A program made the position numbers and the translations under genes. Of a DNA stretch of 64,000 nucleotides, positions 45,249-57,055 are shown piece by piece. The stretch is taken from NCBI RefSeq assembly GCF_019393635.1, contig NC_057861.1, positions 382,738,315 through 382,802,314 on the forward strand, given 5' to 3'. Numbering within the stretch: the stretch's first letter is position 1; every line of letters begins with the position of its first letter. The notes below the pieces were generated by a model. That model was not told where the DNA came from. It ran no database searches and saw only the letters and a list, made by a program, of their open reading frames with translations. This DNA is from Dromiciops gliroides. Its lineage: Eukaryota; Chordata; Mammalia; Microbiotheria; Microbiotheriidae.

Positions 45249-46525
45249 TGGGCAGAGCCAACATGGTGGAAGAAAGGCAGAAACTTTCTTAAGCTCTCCC
45301 CAAGACTCCTCCAAATACCTTCAAATAATGCCATAAGACAATTGCTGGAGAAGCAGAACCCACAAAAGGACAAGGTAAAATCATTTTCCAGCCAAAGACA
45401 ACTTAGAAAGTCAGCAGGAAAGGCCTGTTGTACCAGGGTGAGAGTGGTGTGCAGCCCAGCACAGGCTACACCAGTGCAGATCCAGCCCTAGGTCAGATCC
45501 AGCCACAGTACAGACCCAGCCACAGCCACAGCAAATCAGGAGTAGGCCTCTGAAACCTTTGACTCAGTGGTAGAACTCAGCCCACAGATGAATAGGGCGT
45601 TGAACAACTCCAGAATGAGATTAGAAGGTTATTTTTCCTAGCACCAAGGCAGAACTCTGTTGTTTTGCCCATAGTCAGATGCAAGTCACAGTCTTAAGTG
45701 GTAGTGCCAGGCAGGGGAGGAGCACAAGCACACCAGACCTTACAGTCATAGTAGAACAGGCTTCATAATTCCAGGGCAGAAATGCAGGCCTGTGGTTGCT
45801 TGTAGACCAGAGCACAGGCCAAGAGAGTAGTAAACACACCTATCCTTAAATCATACCACCTTCGAAGGACTAAGAACTTAAAAATTCCTAGAAGTATCTC
45901 TGAAAACAGCTGCGCAAACATCCTGAAGCATGGGACAGTATGCCGTCCACCCTGGAAACTGTACCCTACTTTAACAGAGTTAAAAGTCAAGAAGTAGGCT
46001 CAGAAAATGAACAAACAGAAAAAAATGATGACCCCAGAAAGTTTCAATGGTGACAAGGAAGATAAAAATACATACTCAGAAGATGATAACAAAGTCAAAG
46101 CTCTTAAATCTAAAGCGTCCAAGAAAAATATGAATTGGTCTCAGGCCATAGAAGTGCTCAAAAAGGACTTTGAAAATAAAGGAAGAGAGGTAGAAGGAAA
46201 AATGGAAAGATAAATGAGAGAGTTGCAAGAAAATCATGAAAAAAAGGTGAACAGCTTGGTAAAGGAAGCACACACACAAAATACTGAAGAATATAACACC
46301 TTAAAAAACAGACTAGGCCAAATCATAAAAGATGTACAAAAAGCCAATGAGGAAAAGAAGGCCTTGAAAACATGTATAACTTATAATGAATTGCTTATAT
46401 TCTTAAGTGGGGCATGGGAAGGGAGGGAGGAAGAGAATTTGGAACACAAAGTTTTAAAAATCAACATTAAAATTGTTTTTACATGTAATTTGGGAAAAAT
46501 AAAATACAATTCTAAACTAAAAGAA
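45249..46525 (+). mobile_element. Internally deleted L1 (5'UTR, start of ORF1, 3'UTR)
   Basis: Begins GTGGGCAGAGCCAACATGGT, the L1 5' end, also seen in diverged form at 48,967. The 5'UTR runs to about 46,000. ORF1 starts near 46,007 (MNKQKKMMTPESFNGDKEDK) and gives a charged coiled-coil: KSKASKKNMNWSQAIEVLKK, MRELQENHEKKVNSLVKEA, with one stop between. At about 46,370 it jumps to the 3'UTR (TTGCTTATATTCTTAAGTGG, GGAAGGGAGGGAGG, ACATGTAATTTGGG). The rest of ORF1 and all of ORF2 are missing, similar in plan to half-L1 elements. Confidence 0.8.
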
Positions 46526-46559
46526 AAAAGCTTTCTTCCTGGGAATAATAAGCCTTCAG

Positions 46560-47040
46560 TTTAAAGAGATTATTCTTCTCATCTCCACACTGCCATTTTA
46601 GGCCCTACTTTTCCTTGTTTATAATATTCTCGCTTCCAATTCTCATTACCTCTCACCTCAACTATTCTAATAGCTTCCTCCTAACAGTTCTTTCCTGTAT
46701 ATAGTTTCTTCTCCTGCCAATGAATTTTCTATATAGATGCCGTGGTAATTATCTGAAAGCATCCTGATCCTATCACTCTCATATATGCAGAATATTCAGT
46801 GTTTCCCCATTGCCTACTGAATGAACACCAGACTTATCAGCCTGTTTTTGAAGGTATTTCATACTTTGGCTCCAGAATTCCTTTTAGGACTTCATCTCCC
46901 ATTACTAACCTTCACGAAGTCTACATCCTATCATAAACCTCTGATTCCCTATCCTGGTTGTTTAACTTCATTGTTGTCTTTGAATCTCCGTTTGTTTGCA
47001 TACACACATTTCTTTGATTCTTAAGAAATTGAGTTCTTTA
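46560..47040 (+). mobile_element. LINE L2 fragment, forward
   Basis: TAATAGCTTCCTCCTAACAG, GCATCCTGATCCTATCACTC, TTCAGTGTTTCCCCATTGCC, TTTGGCTCCAGAATTCC: L2 3' region in the sense direction, diverged. Confidence 0.6.
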
Positions 47041-47396
47041 TCTGTTTCTTTAAAAAAATCATATAAACACAATACCATTCTATATAATTCACAAAAATGA
47101 TTGGTGTCTTTATATATATATATATACCACAGTTCATTTTCCATTTAAAACTTTTAATATTTCATCTGAAAACTGTCACTTTAAGCACATATTTTAACAT
47201 TAGAATATTTCAAAATTTACTTTTCCCTCCTTTGACCTATGATGCAAAACTCCCATTTTGTTGGATTTTTCTAATCACCTTTATGAAAATCAACCTTGTT
47301 TTTTTCATTATTTTTTTCAAATCATCATTCCCTCAACTGTAAGAAATTTAAGGTCAGAATTTTATGTTATTCATCTTTCTATCTCCCACAGACCCT
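47041..47396. other. Intergenic, nothing recognised
   Basis: AT-rich with a short (TA) run at 47,112. No gene. Confidence 0.4.
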
Positions 47397-47774
47397 TGTG
47401 TGGTTTAAAAATCTAAGTGTTGGTTCTAATCTGTTCCCCCAGTTTGGGGGGAAACTGAGTAAAATCATTGATAAGTTCACCAAGAGTTTAGGCTTTTGAG
47501 GGTTTATTAAAAGATATAAGATAGTAAAGAGAGTGAAAGATTGAAGACATATTCCTTATAGCATGGAAATCCTAGCCTTCCTAACCACCCACATGAAGTC
47601 CTGCCACCAAGCTGATGTCTCAAACCAAAGAGGAAGAAGACCTCTGCCAGCGTTTGCTTCCTACTCCGTGTCCTCCTCCCAGAAATGGGAGGCTCTTCAA
47701 GTTGATTGGCTGAGAGCAGTCTACTAAATCAATCAAACCCCTGGGTATCTACTAAACTCCATTATTTTAAAACA
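47397..47774 (-). mobile_element. LTR (3' LTR of an ERV fossil), third family
   Basis: On the - strand starts TGTTTTAAAATAATGGAGTT, carries CCTCCCATTTCTGGGAGGAG and AATAAACCCTCAAAAGCC, and ends near AAACCACACA. A polypurine tract (47,775-47,790, GAAACAAAGGGGGAAA) adjoins its start, so it is a 3' LTR. About 378 bases. Confidence 0.8.
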
Positions 47775-48210
47775 TTTCCCCCTTTGTTTCTTCGAGGAAC
47801 ATGGAGTGTTTCCTTTATGAAACACCCTCATCCAGTGCCTTGTATATAGTTACTAATTATTTATATACATGAAAGAAGTACATCAACTGGTTTGACATAT
47901 AAAAACAAGAATAATTTCTTTATGAAAATGTAGACAGAAATGTCACAGGATCATCATTGTAGAGCTAAAGGGGATCTTAAAAATTATTATCAACATTCAA
48001 TGAATTAATATATTACCTCTTTTTAAAAATATAACTGACTCAGATGATACAAGTATTAAATATTGTCTTGAACTCTACTTATTGAACTACTTTTTTTGTT
48101 GGTATTCCTATGGGATTATCTTACATTAATTATACTATTCAGATTAAGTCCTTTGTCCTGGAGTCTGGGGTGGGAAGGTTAGATAGAAATGGCTAGATGG
48201 CTGATAGTTC
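47775..48210 (-). mobile_element. Possible ERV internal remnant
   Basis: Adjoins the polypurine tract. No domain seen; the first bases past the tract resemble those next to the 18.6-kb element. Limit unknown. Confidence 0.4.
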
Positions 48211-48229
48211 CACAAGTATTACCATATAG

Positions 48230-48367
48230 AGGGGGCAGCTAGGTGGCTCAGTGAATAAAGCACTGTCCTTGGATTCAGGAGGACCTGAGTTCAAATCCGG
48301 CCTCAGACACTTGACACTTATTAGCTGTGTGACCCTGGGCAAGTCACTTAACCCTCAGTGACCTGCT

Positions 48368-48406
<39 letters not shown>

Positions 48407-48410
48407 AATA
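48230..48410 (+). mobile_element. Mar1/WSINE1-type SINE with (CAA)n tail
   Basis: Full-length: GGGGGCAGCTAGGTGGCTCA, GAGTTCAAATCCGGCCTCAG, TGTGTGACCCTGGGCAAGTC, then about 12 CAA units instead of a plain A tail. Flanked by AAGTATTACCATATAG at 48,214-48,229 and 48,411-48,426, a perfect 16-bp duplication. Confidence 0.95.
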
Positions 48411-48429
48411 AAGTATTACCATATAGTAA

Positions 48430-48960
48430 CAAAAAAGTTTTTGGAGACCTCTCTGAGAATTTTTATCCAGCTTGCTCTTGATTAGTGAAGTCAATGGTGA
48501 CTAAGGGTTTATTTCCTTGAATAGATGATGTACTATAAAGTGCAGGAGTCCCCTTTGTTTATTCTTGAATATAAAGCATTTTAGTCCTTGAAGTTCAGGG
48601 GCTAATTTAAACCAGTTTGATGTCCTGGCAGGGATACATAGTTACTAGTTGCCCATGTGATATAACATATATAGAGATATAACCAAAGTAACCTGGGATC
48701 TATCAGATTGGCATGCATTCTAAGTGTATCCTTTGTTTTGATATCAATACATTAAAATGAGGTAAATTTCCTATGAGGTATAGGTGCATTATTTTATAGA
48801 AATATGCTTAATACATAAAATTTTTTGTGCATTTTTAACAATACAAGGTTTTTCCCTTTTCACATATTTTAAGCATTATGGTATCATCAAAAAATAATAA
48901 AGAGTTATCTGATAAAATATTCATGTTGGCATTATTTATAATGTTCCCTATGAAAGGTAT
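48430..48960. other. Intergenic, nothing recognised
   Basis: No gene or clear repeat. Confidence 0.4.
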
Positions 48961-48966
48961 GGAGAA

Positions 48967-49775
48967 TCAGGGGTGGAAACAAGATGGTAGAGGAAAGACA
49001 GTAACTTGCCTGAGCTTTCTCCAAGATGCCTCCAAATACCTTCAAATAATGGCAAAAGACAATTCCTGGAGGAGAAGAATGCTCAAAAAGACGGTGAAAT
49101 AATTTTCCAGCCAAAGACAGCTTAGAAGTCCAAACCAGGAAAGGTACTTTGGAGTCATTGAATCAACAGCAGCAGCAACTGCTTCTAGAATTCATCCCAC
49201 AAAGGGTAAGGAGATTACAGGGGCCTCTGTGCTATTGCTGGGGGCAGGACTCTGTTGCTTTGCACATACCCATATCCATGTCTCAGTACCAGGTGGTAGC
49301 CACAGGGTGAGGAAGAGAACTATAGCACCAGAGCTTGCAATCACAGTGGAGCTGGATACTATTCATTGTTTCAGAGTAGAAAAGCAGGCTTGTGGTCACT
49401 TGGATACCAGACCACAAGCCAGGAGAGTAGTAAAAATATCTCTCCTTAAATCATAATACTTTGGAATATCTAAGGACTTATAAATCTCTAGAAGTATTTG
49501 TGAAAATAGCTGCAAAAACCTCCTGGGAAAGTGCACCCTCCAACCTGGAAGCAATGCCCCACTTTAACAAAAAGGTAAAATTCAGGAAAAAAGGTTGGAA
49601 AAATGAGCAAAAAAGCAAAAAAATGTCTAACCATAGAAAGTTACTATATTGACAAGAAAGTTCAAAATCACTCTCATAAGAAGATAACAGAGTCAAAGCT
49701 CCTACACTCAAAGCTTCCAAGAAAAATATGAATTGACCTCAGGCGACAGAAATTCTCAGAAAGGATTTGTAATGA
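48967..49775 (+). mobile_element. L1 5' fragment (5'UTR and start of ORF1)
   Basis: Parallel to 45,249 onwards: GGTGGAAACAAGATGGTAGA, CCAAGATGCCTCCAAATACC, TTTTCCAGCCAAAGACAGCT, GTGGTCACTTGGATACCAGA, CTTCCAAGAAAAATATGAAT. The ORF1 start region is broken. It ends inside ORF1, so it is 3'-truncated, which is unusual for L1. Confidence 0.8.
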
Positions 49776-49899
49776 TTGTTTATAGGTACCTATAAGTCAG
49801 ATAGTTTGATAGACAGATCTTTATACACATACATGTATACATACATATATATACACACATGCACAAATACTATGCATTCATATATGTATGTGTGTGCAC

Positions 49900-49932
<33 letters not shown>

Positions 49933-50299
49933 TATATTCCATAGCCTGGGAAAAAAATCTTCTTATACTCTATATGCATTTTAACTTCAGTGATTGAATA
50001 GGAGCAAATGTGCAATTTATCCATATTTGCAGAGATCTAAAAATGAGTTTTAGTCTAATGTTCAAGGAGAACACTATTGGATCAAATTCTATTTTTGCTA
50101 AGCAAAACTCTGTGGAAAGGAAAGAGAATTGAAGGACACCTCAAATAGTCAAACAATCATCAAACATGCATTAGTTAGCATCCAAACAGTGATTTGTACC
50201 TACTGAAAGTGGTTAATGTCATACCAGAGCTTGTGGTTCTAAGGCAGGATTTACATACACACTTGAACCTACCAGATAAAAATAAATTATTCAGCTAAG
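49776..50299. other. Intergenic with (CA)n
   Basis: A (CA)13 run lies at 49,901-49,926 in a region of TATG/ACAT short repeats. Nothing else seen. Confidence 0.5.
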
Positions 50300-50438
50300 A
50301 GGTACAGTGGATAAAGCACTGGCCCTGGATTCAGGAGGACCTGAGTTCAAATCCTGGCTCAGACACTTGACACTTACTAGTTATGTGACCCTGGGAAAGT
50401 CACTTAATTCTCATTGTCCTGCAAAAAAAAAAAAAGGG
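50300..50438 (+). mobile_element. Mar1/WSINE1-type SINE, slightly 5'-truncated
   Basis: AGTGGATAAAGCACTGGCCC, GAGTTCAAATCCTGGCTCAG, ATGTGACCCTGGGAAAGTCA, A tail. Confidence 0.9.
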
Positions 50439-50439
50439 A

Positions 50440-51500
50440 AAAAAAGAATCTAGCACATAAATATAAAAAGGAAAAATGAATAGAATTGAATATACAGATA
50501 AAGAAAGCTAGTGGATCACATGAAATAATGGATACAAAAGCAAGTTGGAAAATATTTTTCCAGTGCAACATGTTATTTTGATCTCCCTATAGCTTTTACT
50601 TACCTTCCCACCTAAGAACAAAAAAAAAATATATATTTTTAAAGCTTTTATTAAACCTATCTTCTTCTGGGAAGCATTTTGATATTAAATGAGGTCAGGA
50701 AATGTGCTGCTGTTCCTATTATCCTTATTACTACCTTAAAATAGAACACCATTAAACAGCATTAAAGCTATCTAATATCACTTGAAAATAATTTTGATTT
50801 GTATGCATCTTGCCTTCAATATTTCAGCTCATCACAGAGCTAGTTGTCTACAATGCCACAAAGACCCAATATTCTTCCCATTTTTGCTTTTCAAACTTTA
50901 TGTATACTTCTTTTAAATTCTTCATAAGGAAGTTTCTATCTGCTTTTTACCATTTTACTTGTGAATTGTATCCCCTTTGTGGTTACCTTCAATCTCTTTA
51001 CAATTGTATGATTGCTAAATTAGTTTTGGTCTTTGAATTCTAACAACCCACTCTGGGCAGACCAAGACCATTAATGGCTATGAAATTCTTTTCTGATTTC
51101 ACTGTGATGAGGAGGAACTATTCAGCTGTGTTTTATATCCTTCCTGGTTTTGAATTCACTGAAGAATTATATCAAAGAAGCTGATATGTCTTTCAGTATT
51201 TTCAAAGAAGAAGAATAAGATTTTCCTAGTTTTTCAGAAAATTAAAAGAACACATCAAGAAATGTAACTTATTCATGAACAAAATATGTATTTAGCACTC
51301 TTCTAAACATAGCTGTGCTGTATAAAATTAATTGTAAAGTTAGCTCTTTTCTCCTTAAAAGTTTAATTTAAAACCATGTACATATGTAATATATGTAAGT
51401 GTTATACATATACATATATATATATTATATATAGACACACATTGATATATCTATGTGTGTCTGTATGTATATAAGTGTGTGTGTATATATCCCTGGCTTT
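50440..51500. other. Intergenic, nothing recognised
   Basis: AT-rich, with (TA)/(TG) runs at 51,375-51,490. No gene. Confidence 0.4.
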
Positions 51501-51615
51501 GAATTCTGGCTCTGCTACTCATTGATTATACAATTTTGGACAATTTAATATGGGAAATTTGGACATTTAATCTCTGACTGTTTCTTCTTTTGTAAAAATC
51601 AAAATAGTAGATTAT
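51500..51615 (+). mobile_element. MIR fragment
   Basis: TTTGAATTCTGGCTCTGCTA, ATTTAATCTCTGACTGTTTC, TTCTTTTGTAAAAATC: forward MIR order, eroded. Confidence 0.5.
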
Positions 51616-51782
51616 GTTAGACGTTCTTAACATGAAGTCCACATACTTAGAAGGGATCACTGGATAGATTTAAAAGAGTCCATGAACTTCTCTGTAAAAA
51701 ATTACATCTTTATTTTCACTAATCTTTGTTTCTTTTGTAATCCTATGTATTTAACTTTGTTCATTTAAAACATTATTCTGCA

Positions 51783-51946
51783 GGGGCAGCTCGGTGGTGC
51801 AGTAGATAAAACACTGGCCCTGGATTCAGGAGGACATGAGTCCAAATCTGACCTCAGATTTGACTTGACACTTACTAGCTATGTGATCCTGGGCAAGTCA
51901 CTTAACCCTCATTGTTCCACAAACAAACAAACAAGAAACAAAAAAC
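51783..51946 (+). mobile_element. Mar1/WSINE1-type SINE with target-site duplication
   Basis: GGGGCAGCTCGGTGGTGCAG head; a short local duplication (CCTCAGATTTGA) lies in the middle; tail (ACAAAC)n. Flanked by AAAACATTATTCTGCA at 51,767-51,782 and 51,947-51,962. Confidence 0.95.
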
Positions 51947-52159
51947 AAAACATTATTCTGCAAAGGGATCTATAGGCTTCACTAGATTGCCAAAGGACTA
52001 CAAGACACTAATGGATGAACTTTAGAATAACTTCAAGATTGAAACCTTATCATCCTTTTAACAAAAAATAACTATGATAGGAAGAAATGTAAAACATATA
52101 GAAATAAACAAAGAATTAATCAGTATGTACCACCATTATTTCTCCTCCAACTTATTTTT

Positions 52160-52195
<36 letters not shown>

Positions 52196-52324
52196 TGACG
52201 CAATTGGGGTTAAGTGACTTGCCCAGGGTCACACAGCTAGTGTTAAGTGTCTGAGGCCGGATTTGAACTCAGGTACTCCTGACTCCAAGGCCGGTGCTCT
52301 ATCCACTGCGCGACCTAGCTGCCC
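52160..52324 (-). mobile_element. Mar1/WSINE1-type SINE with long T tail
   Basis: Reverse copy starting with about 33 T on the + strand; GGTTAAGTGACTTGCCCAGG, GAGGCCGGATTTGAACTCAG, CTATCCACTGCGCGACCTAG. Flanked by CCTCCAACTTATTTTT at 52,144-52,159 and 52,325-52,340. The long pure tail and perfect 16-bp duplication suggest a young insertion. Confidence 0.95.
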
Positions 52325-52375
52325 CCTCCAACTTATTTTTAAAATAACATTGTTAATGTTTTAGTAAAACTTTTC

Positions 52376-52406
52376 TGGGGGCAGCTAGGGGGTGCAGTGG
52401 ATAAAG
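52376..52406 (+). mobile_element. SINE head fragment
   Basis: GGGGGCAGCTAGGGGGTGCA then GTGGATAAAG: only the first 30 or so bases of the SINE are present, without the body. Retrotransposed SINEs lose the 5' end, not the 3' end, so a later event removed the rest. Confidence 0.8.
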
Positions 52407-53051
52407 TGGGAATATATAATTTGAGATCTCTCTTCCCCCTAAAATGACAAAGCAATCAGAAGATAGATGGAACCCAATCATATTGAATGACAATGTTTAA
52501 AGGAGCAGATTTCTAGCCTTGTGGCCCCTCTCTCTGAGGAGAGTAGAATGGCCTCTGGCTTCAGTATAAATGAACCTCACTTTACATGTGGGGGTCACTA
52601 TCTTTCTTTATTTACATTAAAGAGAATGGCTAGGTAGTTATTGGTAGGTCAGTAGTTTTATTGTCATGAACAAAAGAGGGTCACACTTAAGCTACCTGAT
52701 TCTTCTGTGGCAAGTCTTTATGGTAAAATTTAATACATATGTTCTTTAGCTTGTATTTGGATTCCATAAACCTGAGGAGTTAAGTCCCTAACTCCCATAC
52801 AAGCTATCTAGCTAACAAATAGCATTGTGTATGAGATAGGTTTTTGATTCTTCCTGTGAAATGCAGAAGATGCAGAAGAGAAGAAAAGAGTTCATAGCCA
52901 AATATAGGGGGAAAATATACAAAAGGATTTTAAAAGTCTGTAAACAGTTGTCACCATTTCCCATTTTTTCTAATGAGTATCACTATTTTAGAGTCTGAAA
53001 ATGCTCCAAATTCAACATTATATCATGGTTTGACCCCCTTTGAAAGCTAAA
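52407..53051. other. Unclassified stretch, possibly LTR-derived
   Basis: Begins abruptly at the cut SINE head. GTGGCCCCTCTCTCTGAGGA and CACTTTACATGTGGGGGTCA have an LTR look, but I found no defined ends. Confidence 0.3.
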
Positions 53052-53067
53052 CATACATGAATTATTT

Positions 53068-53218
53068 TTTGTGTGTGGGGGGCAATGAGAGTTAAATGAC
53101 TTGCCCAGGGTCACACAACTAGTGTCAAGTGTCTGAGGCCGGATTTGAACTCAGGTCCTCCTGAATCCAGGTCCGATGCTTTATCCACTGTGCCACCTAG
53201 CTGTTCCCCACCTCCCAC
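53068..53218 (-). mobile_element. Mar1/WSINE1-type SINE with target-site duplication
   Basis: Reverse copy: GACTTGCCCAGGGTCACACA, GAGGCCGGATTTGAACTCAG, TTATCCACTGTGCCACCTAG. Flanked by CATACATGAATTATTT at 53,052-53,067 and 53,219-53,234. Confidence 0.95.
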
Positions 53219-53419
53219 CATACATGAATTATTTAAGAGTGACAATTCCTCTTCTTTCACACCCAGTCACCATCCCTGGTTGGAGGAATACATTGAGGGG
53301 AGAATCATAGGAATAATGAAGAGAAAGGTAAAGCCTTTTCTCTATGATGTTGTACTCACTGTTCTCTATGATTAGTCTTCTAGTTATAGAGGCCAAATAG
53401 ATGAGATCTTTTCTCTTCA

Positions 53420-54480
53420 GATAACGTGTGGAAATTTATTTTGATTTGGGGACCCTACCTTTAGGCTGAGATTAGAAAGCCTTAGGCCCTCAGGGTCTCT
53501 TCTGTGTGGGAGGTGCTGGTGTCCCTACCCCTCTGCTTCAGCTGAGCCAAAAAGCCCAGTGGGCTGTACAAGACGCCAGGGCAAACAGCTGGAGGGAAAA
53601 AGCCCCCAGCTCCCTCCAACCTGAGCAGAGGAATCTGAGAGATCCCAGGCTTGTCCAGGCCCGGGCTCTGGCATAGCCTGTGCTGAGGCACATGATGCTC
53701 GAGCATCACCCCAGCCCCAGCTGCAACTCTGACTGGCAGATTAGTTTGGTGGGTGTGGGGGCACAAAAAGCCCTGAGATTTGAGTGGAAAAAAGAAAGAT
53801 ATATATAGACCCGGGGGGTTAGACTCAGGTGGCCAGCTGACGAAATTAGAAAGGTTGGAGAAAGAGAGACAGGAGGACTGGGGGACGGCAGTTGAGAGAC
53901 AGGAGCTACAAGGACACAGGAGAAGGACTAGGAGCTAGGAGGAAAGGCCAGTGGATAAGATTAGAGGGGTGGCAAAAGAGAGGCCAAAGGGCAGACTGAC
54001 GGAGCAGACAGACATAAGGTCGGTAAGAGAGAAACAGAGGGGTTCAGTGGTGGCAGTAAGGAGAGAAAAGTTAGAAGCAAGGGGATTTACAAAGTGAAAG
54101 GGGCTCAGAGTTAGAATAAAGGACCTGAGTGCCCTAAGGCAAGAGGTAACTAAGGCCCTTATTGTATTAAAAAAGTTGCAGGGGCAGCAAGTGGAAGCAC
54201 CAACCAGAACGGGAACACAGTCAGGTTGTACATTTTATTTCCCTGCATTCTTAATTTTAAATAGTATCTCATAAATAAACATTGCTTTGATTATTTAGTT
54301 AAGGGGCGTCTTAATATTTTGCTTATCGATTTGGGAGTGGAGCAGTGTGGTGGAACTTTATAAATGACCCATGCTAAGTTAATAGCAGTCAGCCAAATAG
54401 TCAAAAGTCCCCAAAATTAGTCCTCCAGTCAGCTTTAGCCCCCAAATTAGGCCCAGTCAATTTAAAATATTTCTTTATTT
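53420..54480 (+). mobile_element. GC-rich LTR-like block, fossil
   Basis: Much richer in G and C than its surroundings. It has a TATATATAGACCC box (near 53,800) and, about 470 bases on, ATAAATAAACATTGC (near 54,270), followed by a U5-like stretch (GGGGCGTCTTAATATTTTGC). The order GC-rich U3, TATA, AATAAA, U5 fits a solo LTR, but ends and flanking duplication were not found. An open stretch on the - strand (53,482-53,766) has no recognised domain. Confidence 0.45.
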
Positions 54481-56346
54481 AAATGGCAACCACAGCAGAA
54501 CTTACGGCCTAATTATAATTTTCCTAAACTTATCATTTTTCATATACTTATAATTTTTCATGTAAGTACAGTTATCATAATTTTTCCAGGTTAGTTAATA
54601 ATTAATTTTTTTACACATGGTTCTCAAGAAAATTCCACTTAACAAAAAATATAAAGGACTAAAGATTTTTTTTCCCAATGCTCATGACTTCTTAAATATC
54701 TGAAGAATAGTAATTAGGTACACAAAGTAATCAAATTGAAGTTGTCTCCCCAAATGAAGAAACAAAGAATCCAAATAAAGCAGTGATATGGCAAATAGAA
54801 GATTAGGCTAAACCTGAATCCCTTATTTCTCACTCAGTACCTCCTCCCTCAGCAGCTGCCACACTCTTTCATAATGGTACTGTACAATGGGATTTATGAG
54901 TTTCTGCCCTTTGATTTACTCTACAATTTCATTGTTGTTACTATAGTCTCGTCTTTCACACTCTCCCTCTCTTCAACTCTTCAGAGGCAACAAAAAAATA
55001 AAAGTCAAGGCTCCTCTCACCTTTAACACTCTTGCCCTGTGTGGGCATATGTGTACACACACACACTCTTTGTGCAGAGGAAGTAGAGGTGAAAGAAAGT
55101 AGTGATCTTACTCTGCTTGAGGCAAAGACTACTTGTGCTGCAGTAGTGCTCAGCCAGAAAAAAAAAAAATCAGGAACAGGAGTAACTAAGGGGCCAGAAT
55201 ATGGTGGTGTTGGGGTTTTGACTAGGCAGAGAGCAAAAGAGACCTGAGTATATGTAAGATGTGTTTTATCTTCCTAACATACAAATTCTCTTGAGGCAGA
55301 GGCTGAGGCCATGAAAAATGCATTAACCATACCTAGAATGGGTGGAGGCCGAAATAACTTTCATATCTGGTCCTTGGGGGATAAACTTCTAATGTGGAAG
55401 GAGATAGAGTATGTTATAAGAGAATATGAGGTGGGAAGAAAAACACATTGAAATTACCAAAGATCTCAGGAAGCAGAACATTTAGTTAAAAACCTTGAGC
55501 ACAAGCAGTTAAAGCAAGAGGGAAGATGTAATTAATAGATAGGAACATGGCCCCCAGGATACCTAAAGAAGTCCAACTATCTCTGAGTAATTATTGTAAG
55601 TTAAAAGAACCTGAATTAATACACAGTGAGGCAAAAGGTCCTATGAATTTCCCGAGAAATCATGTAATGAGAATAGGAAGTTCCTAAAAGTCTCAGAGAA
55701 AAAAATAATAACTATAAAGTTTGGATTTATGGCTTTCAAAGAAAAAAAATATTATTGGGATTGAAAATTTTGAATCCAGCACGGGAAGTCTCACTAGAGA
55801 AATGAGAGAACCTACTGGGACTTGACACTGCAAATACAGTTTTGAAGAACAATATTGAAGGACCATATGGAAGAAGGGAAGCAAAAAGCAGAAATATTCA
55901 AATAGAATATGATTTATATACAAGTAAATATATTCATATAAAAGACAGAATTATAGATCTCCCATAATAACATTACAAGTAAAAAAAAATGCGCTGAACA
56001 TCATAATGCACAAAATAAGTGAAAAAAATTTCCCAGAACTTTGGATGAAAAGAAATGTACCATTCAAAAAAATCCACAGAATGCTCCAGGAAAACAAACA
56101 AAACCTATGCTGCAAACACCAAGACCAAGTTATTAAATTGAATAATGCCTATGACAAAGAACAAATTCTCCAAGTTACCAAGAGAAATATCTTCAAATAT
56201 AAAAGAAAGCAAATTCAAATGGTACCATTTGGAACCCACAAGAAATAACAGAAGGAGACACCATGTTTTAAATCAAAAGAGCTCAAGATGCAACAAAGAT
56301 GACACACCTTATCTTAGTCTAAAGAGATGAATCTTATTCTCTTTGT

Positions 56347-56388
<42 letters not shown>

Positions 56389-57055
56389 GAAACAAAGGGA
56401 AAGTAAACCAATACAGCAACTAAGGAAGGCATGATAATGAAATAAATTACTCCCAGAAAAGGGGAAAAATATGTCTTTAATAATAGTAACAACAACAACA
56501 GCAGCAGAGGGTCTATTAGTAGATTTCTTTCACAGAATACTAAGATAAGTGGAACTTAAATAGCAGAACTAACGGAGGAAGAATAGTTCTATAATATAAT
56601 GGACTATATCTCACCACACCCTATGTCCAGGAGTCAGTGTTTGTGTGTGTGCTAAATTCTAGAATAAGATAGCACATGTAAAGATAAAAAGTGAAATAAT
56701 CAGAAGCAAACACACACAATGACTACACCAATGTGGAAAACCACAAACCAATCAAAAGTGAATGTTGTAAAATTATAAAAAAAGAGGAATGTTTCCACTG
56801 CTTTGCAGAATTTAGAGGACAGTGGTTATAATGTATTCCATACATTTTCAGAATTTTTCAATATTTTGATTGGTTTTCCTAATTTTTCTCTTTTTTCTTT
56901 AAAAATATTGCTTGTCATATTGGATGACCTTCAGTGGGGAGGAGGAAGAAGAGTGAGGTGTGTTCTAAAAATTATTTTAAAAAGGAATTCATATTCTCTG
57001 GAGTGGGCATATCTCCAAATTCTTATCACCTTTTTGCCTGAACTATTACAATAGA
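54481..57055. other. Intergenic, no gene recognised
   Basis: AT-rich. The section 55,990-56,330 is A-rich with an 80-codon open frame (MHKISEKNFPELWMKRNVPF start) of no known family; it looks like a decayed LINE or similar. A (CA)20 lies at 56,349-56,387. Confidence 0.35.

Noticed and set aside
46007-46564. Coiled-coil coding region that could be a host gene
   Set aside because: It follows an L1 5'UTR and matches the start of L1 ORF1; the second frame runs into the L1 3'UTR.
53482-53766. 94-codon frame in GC-rich DNA as a host exon
   Set aside because: No splice context, no recognised domain, and it lies within an LTR-like block.
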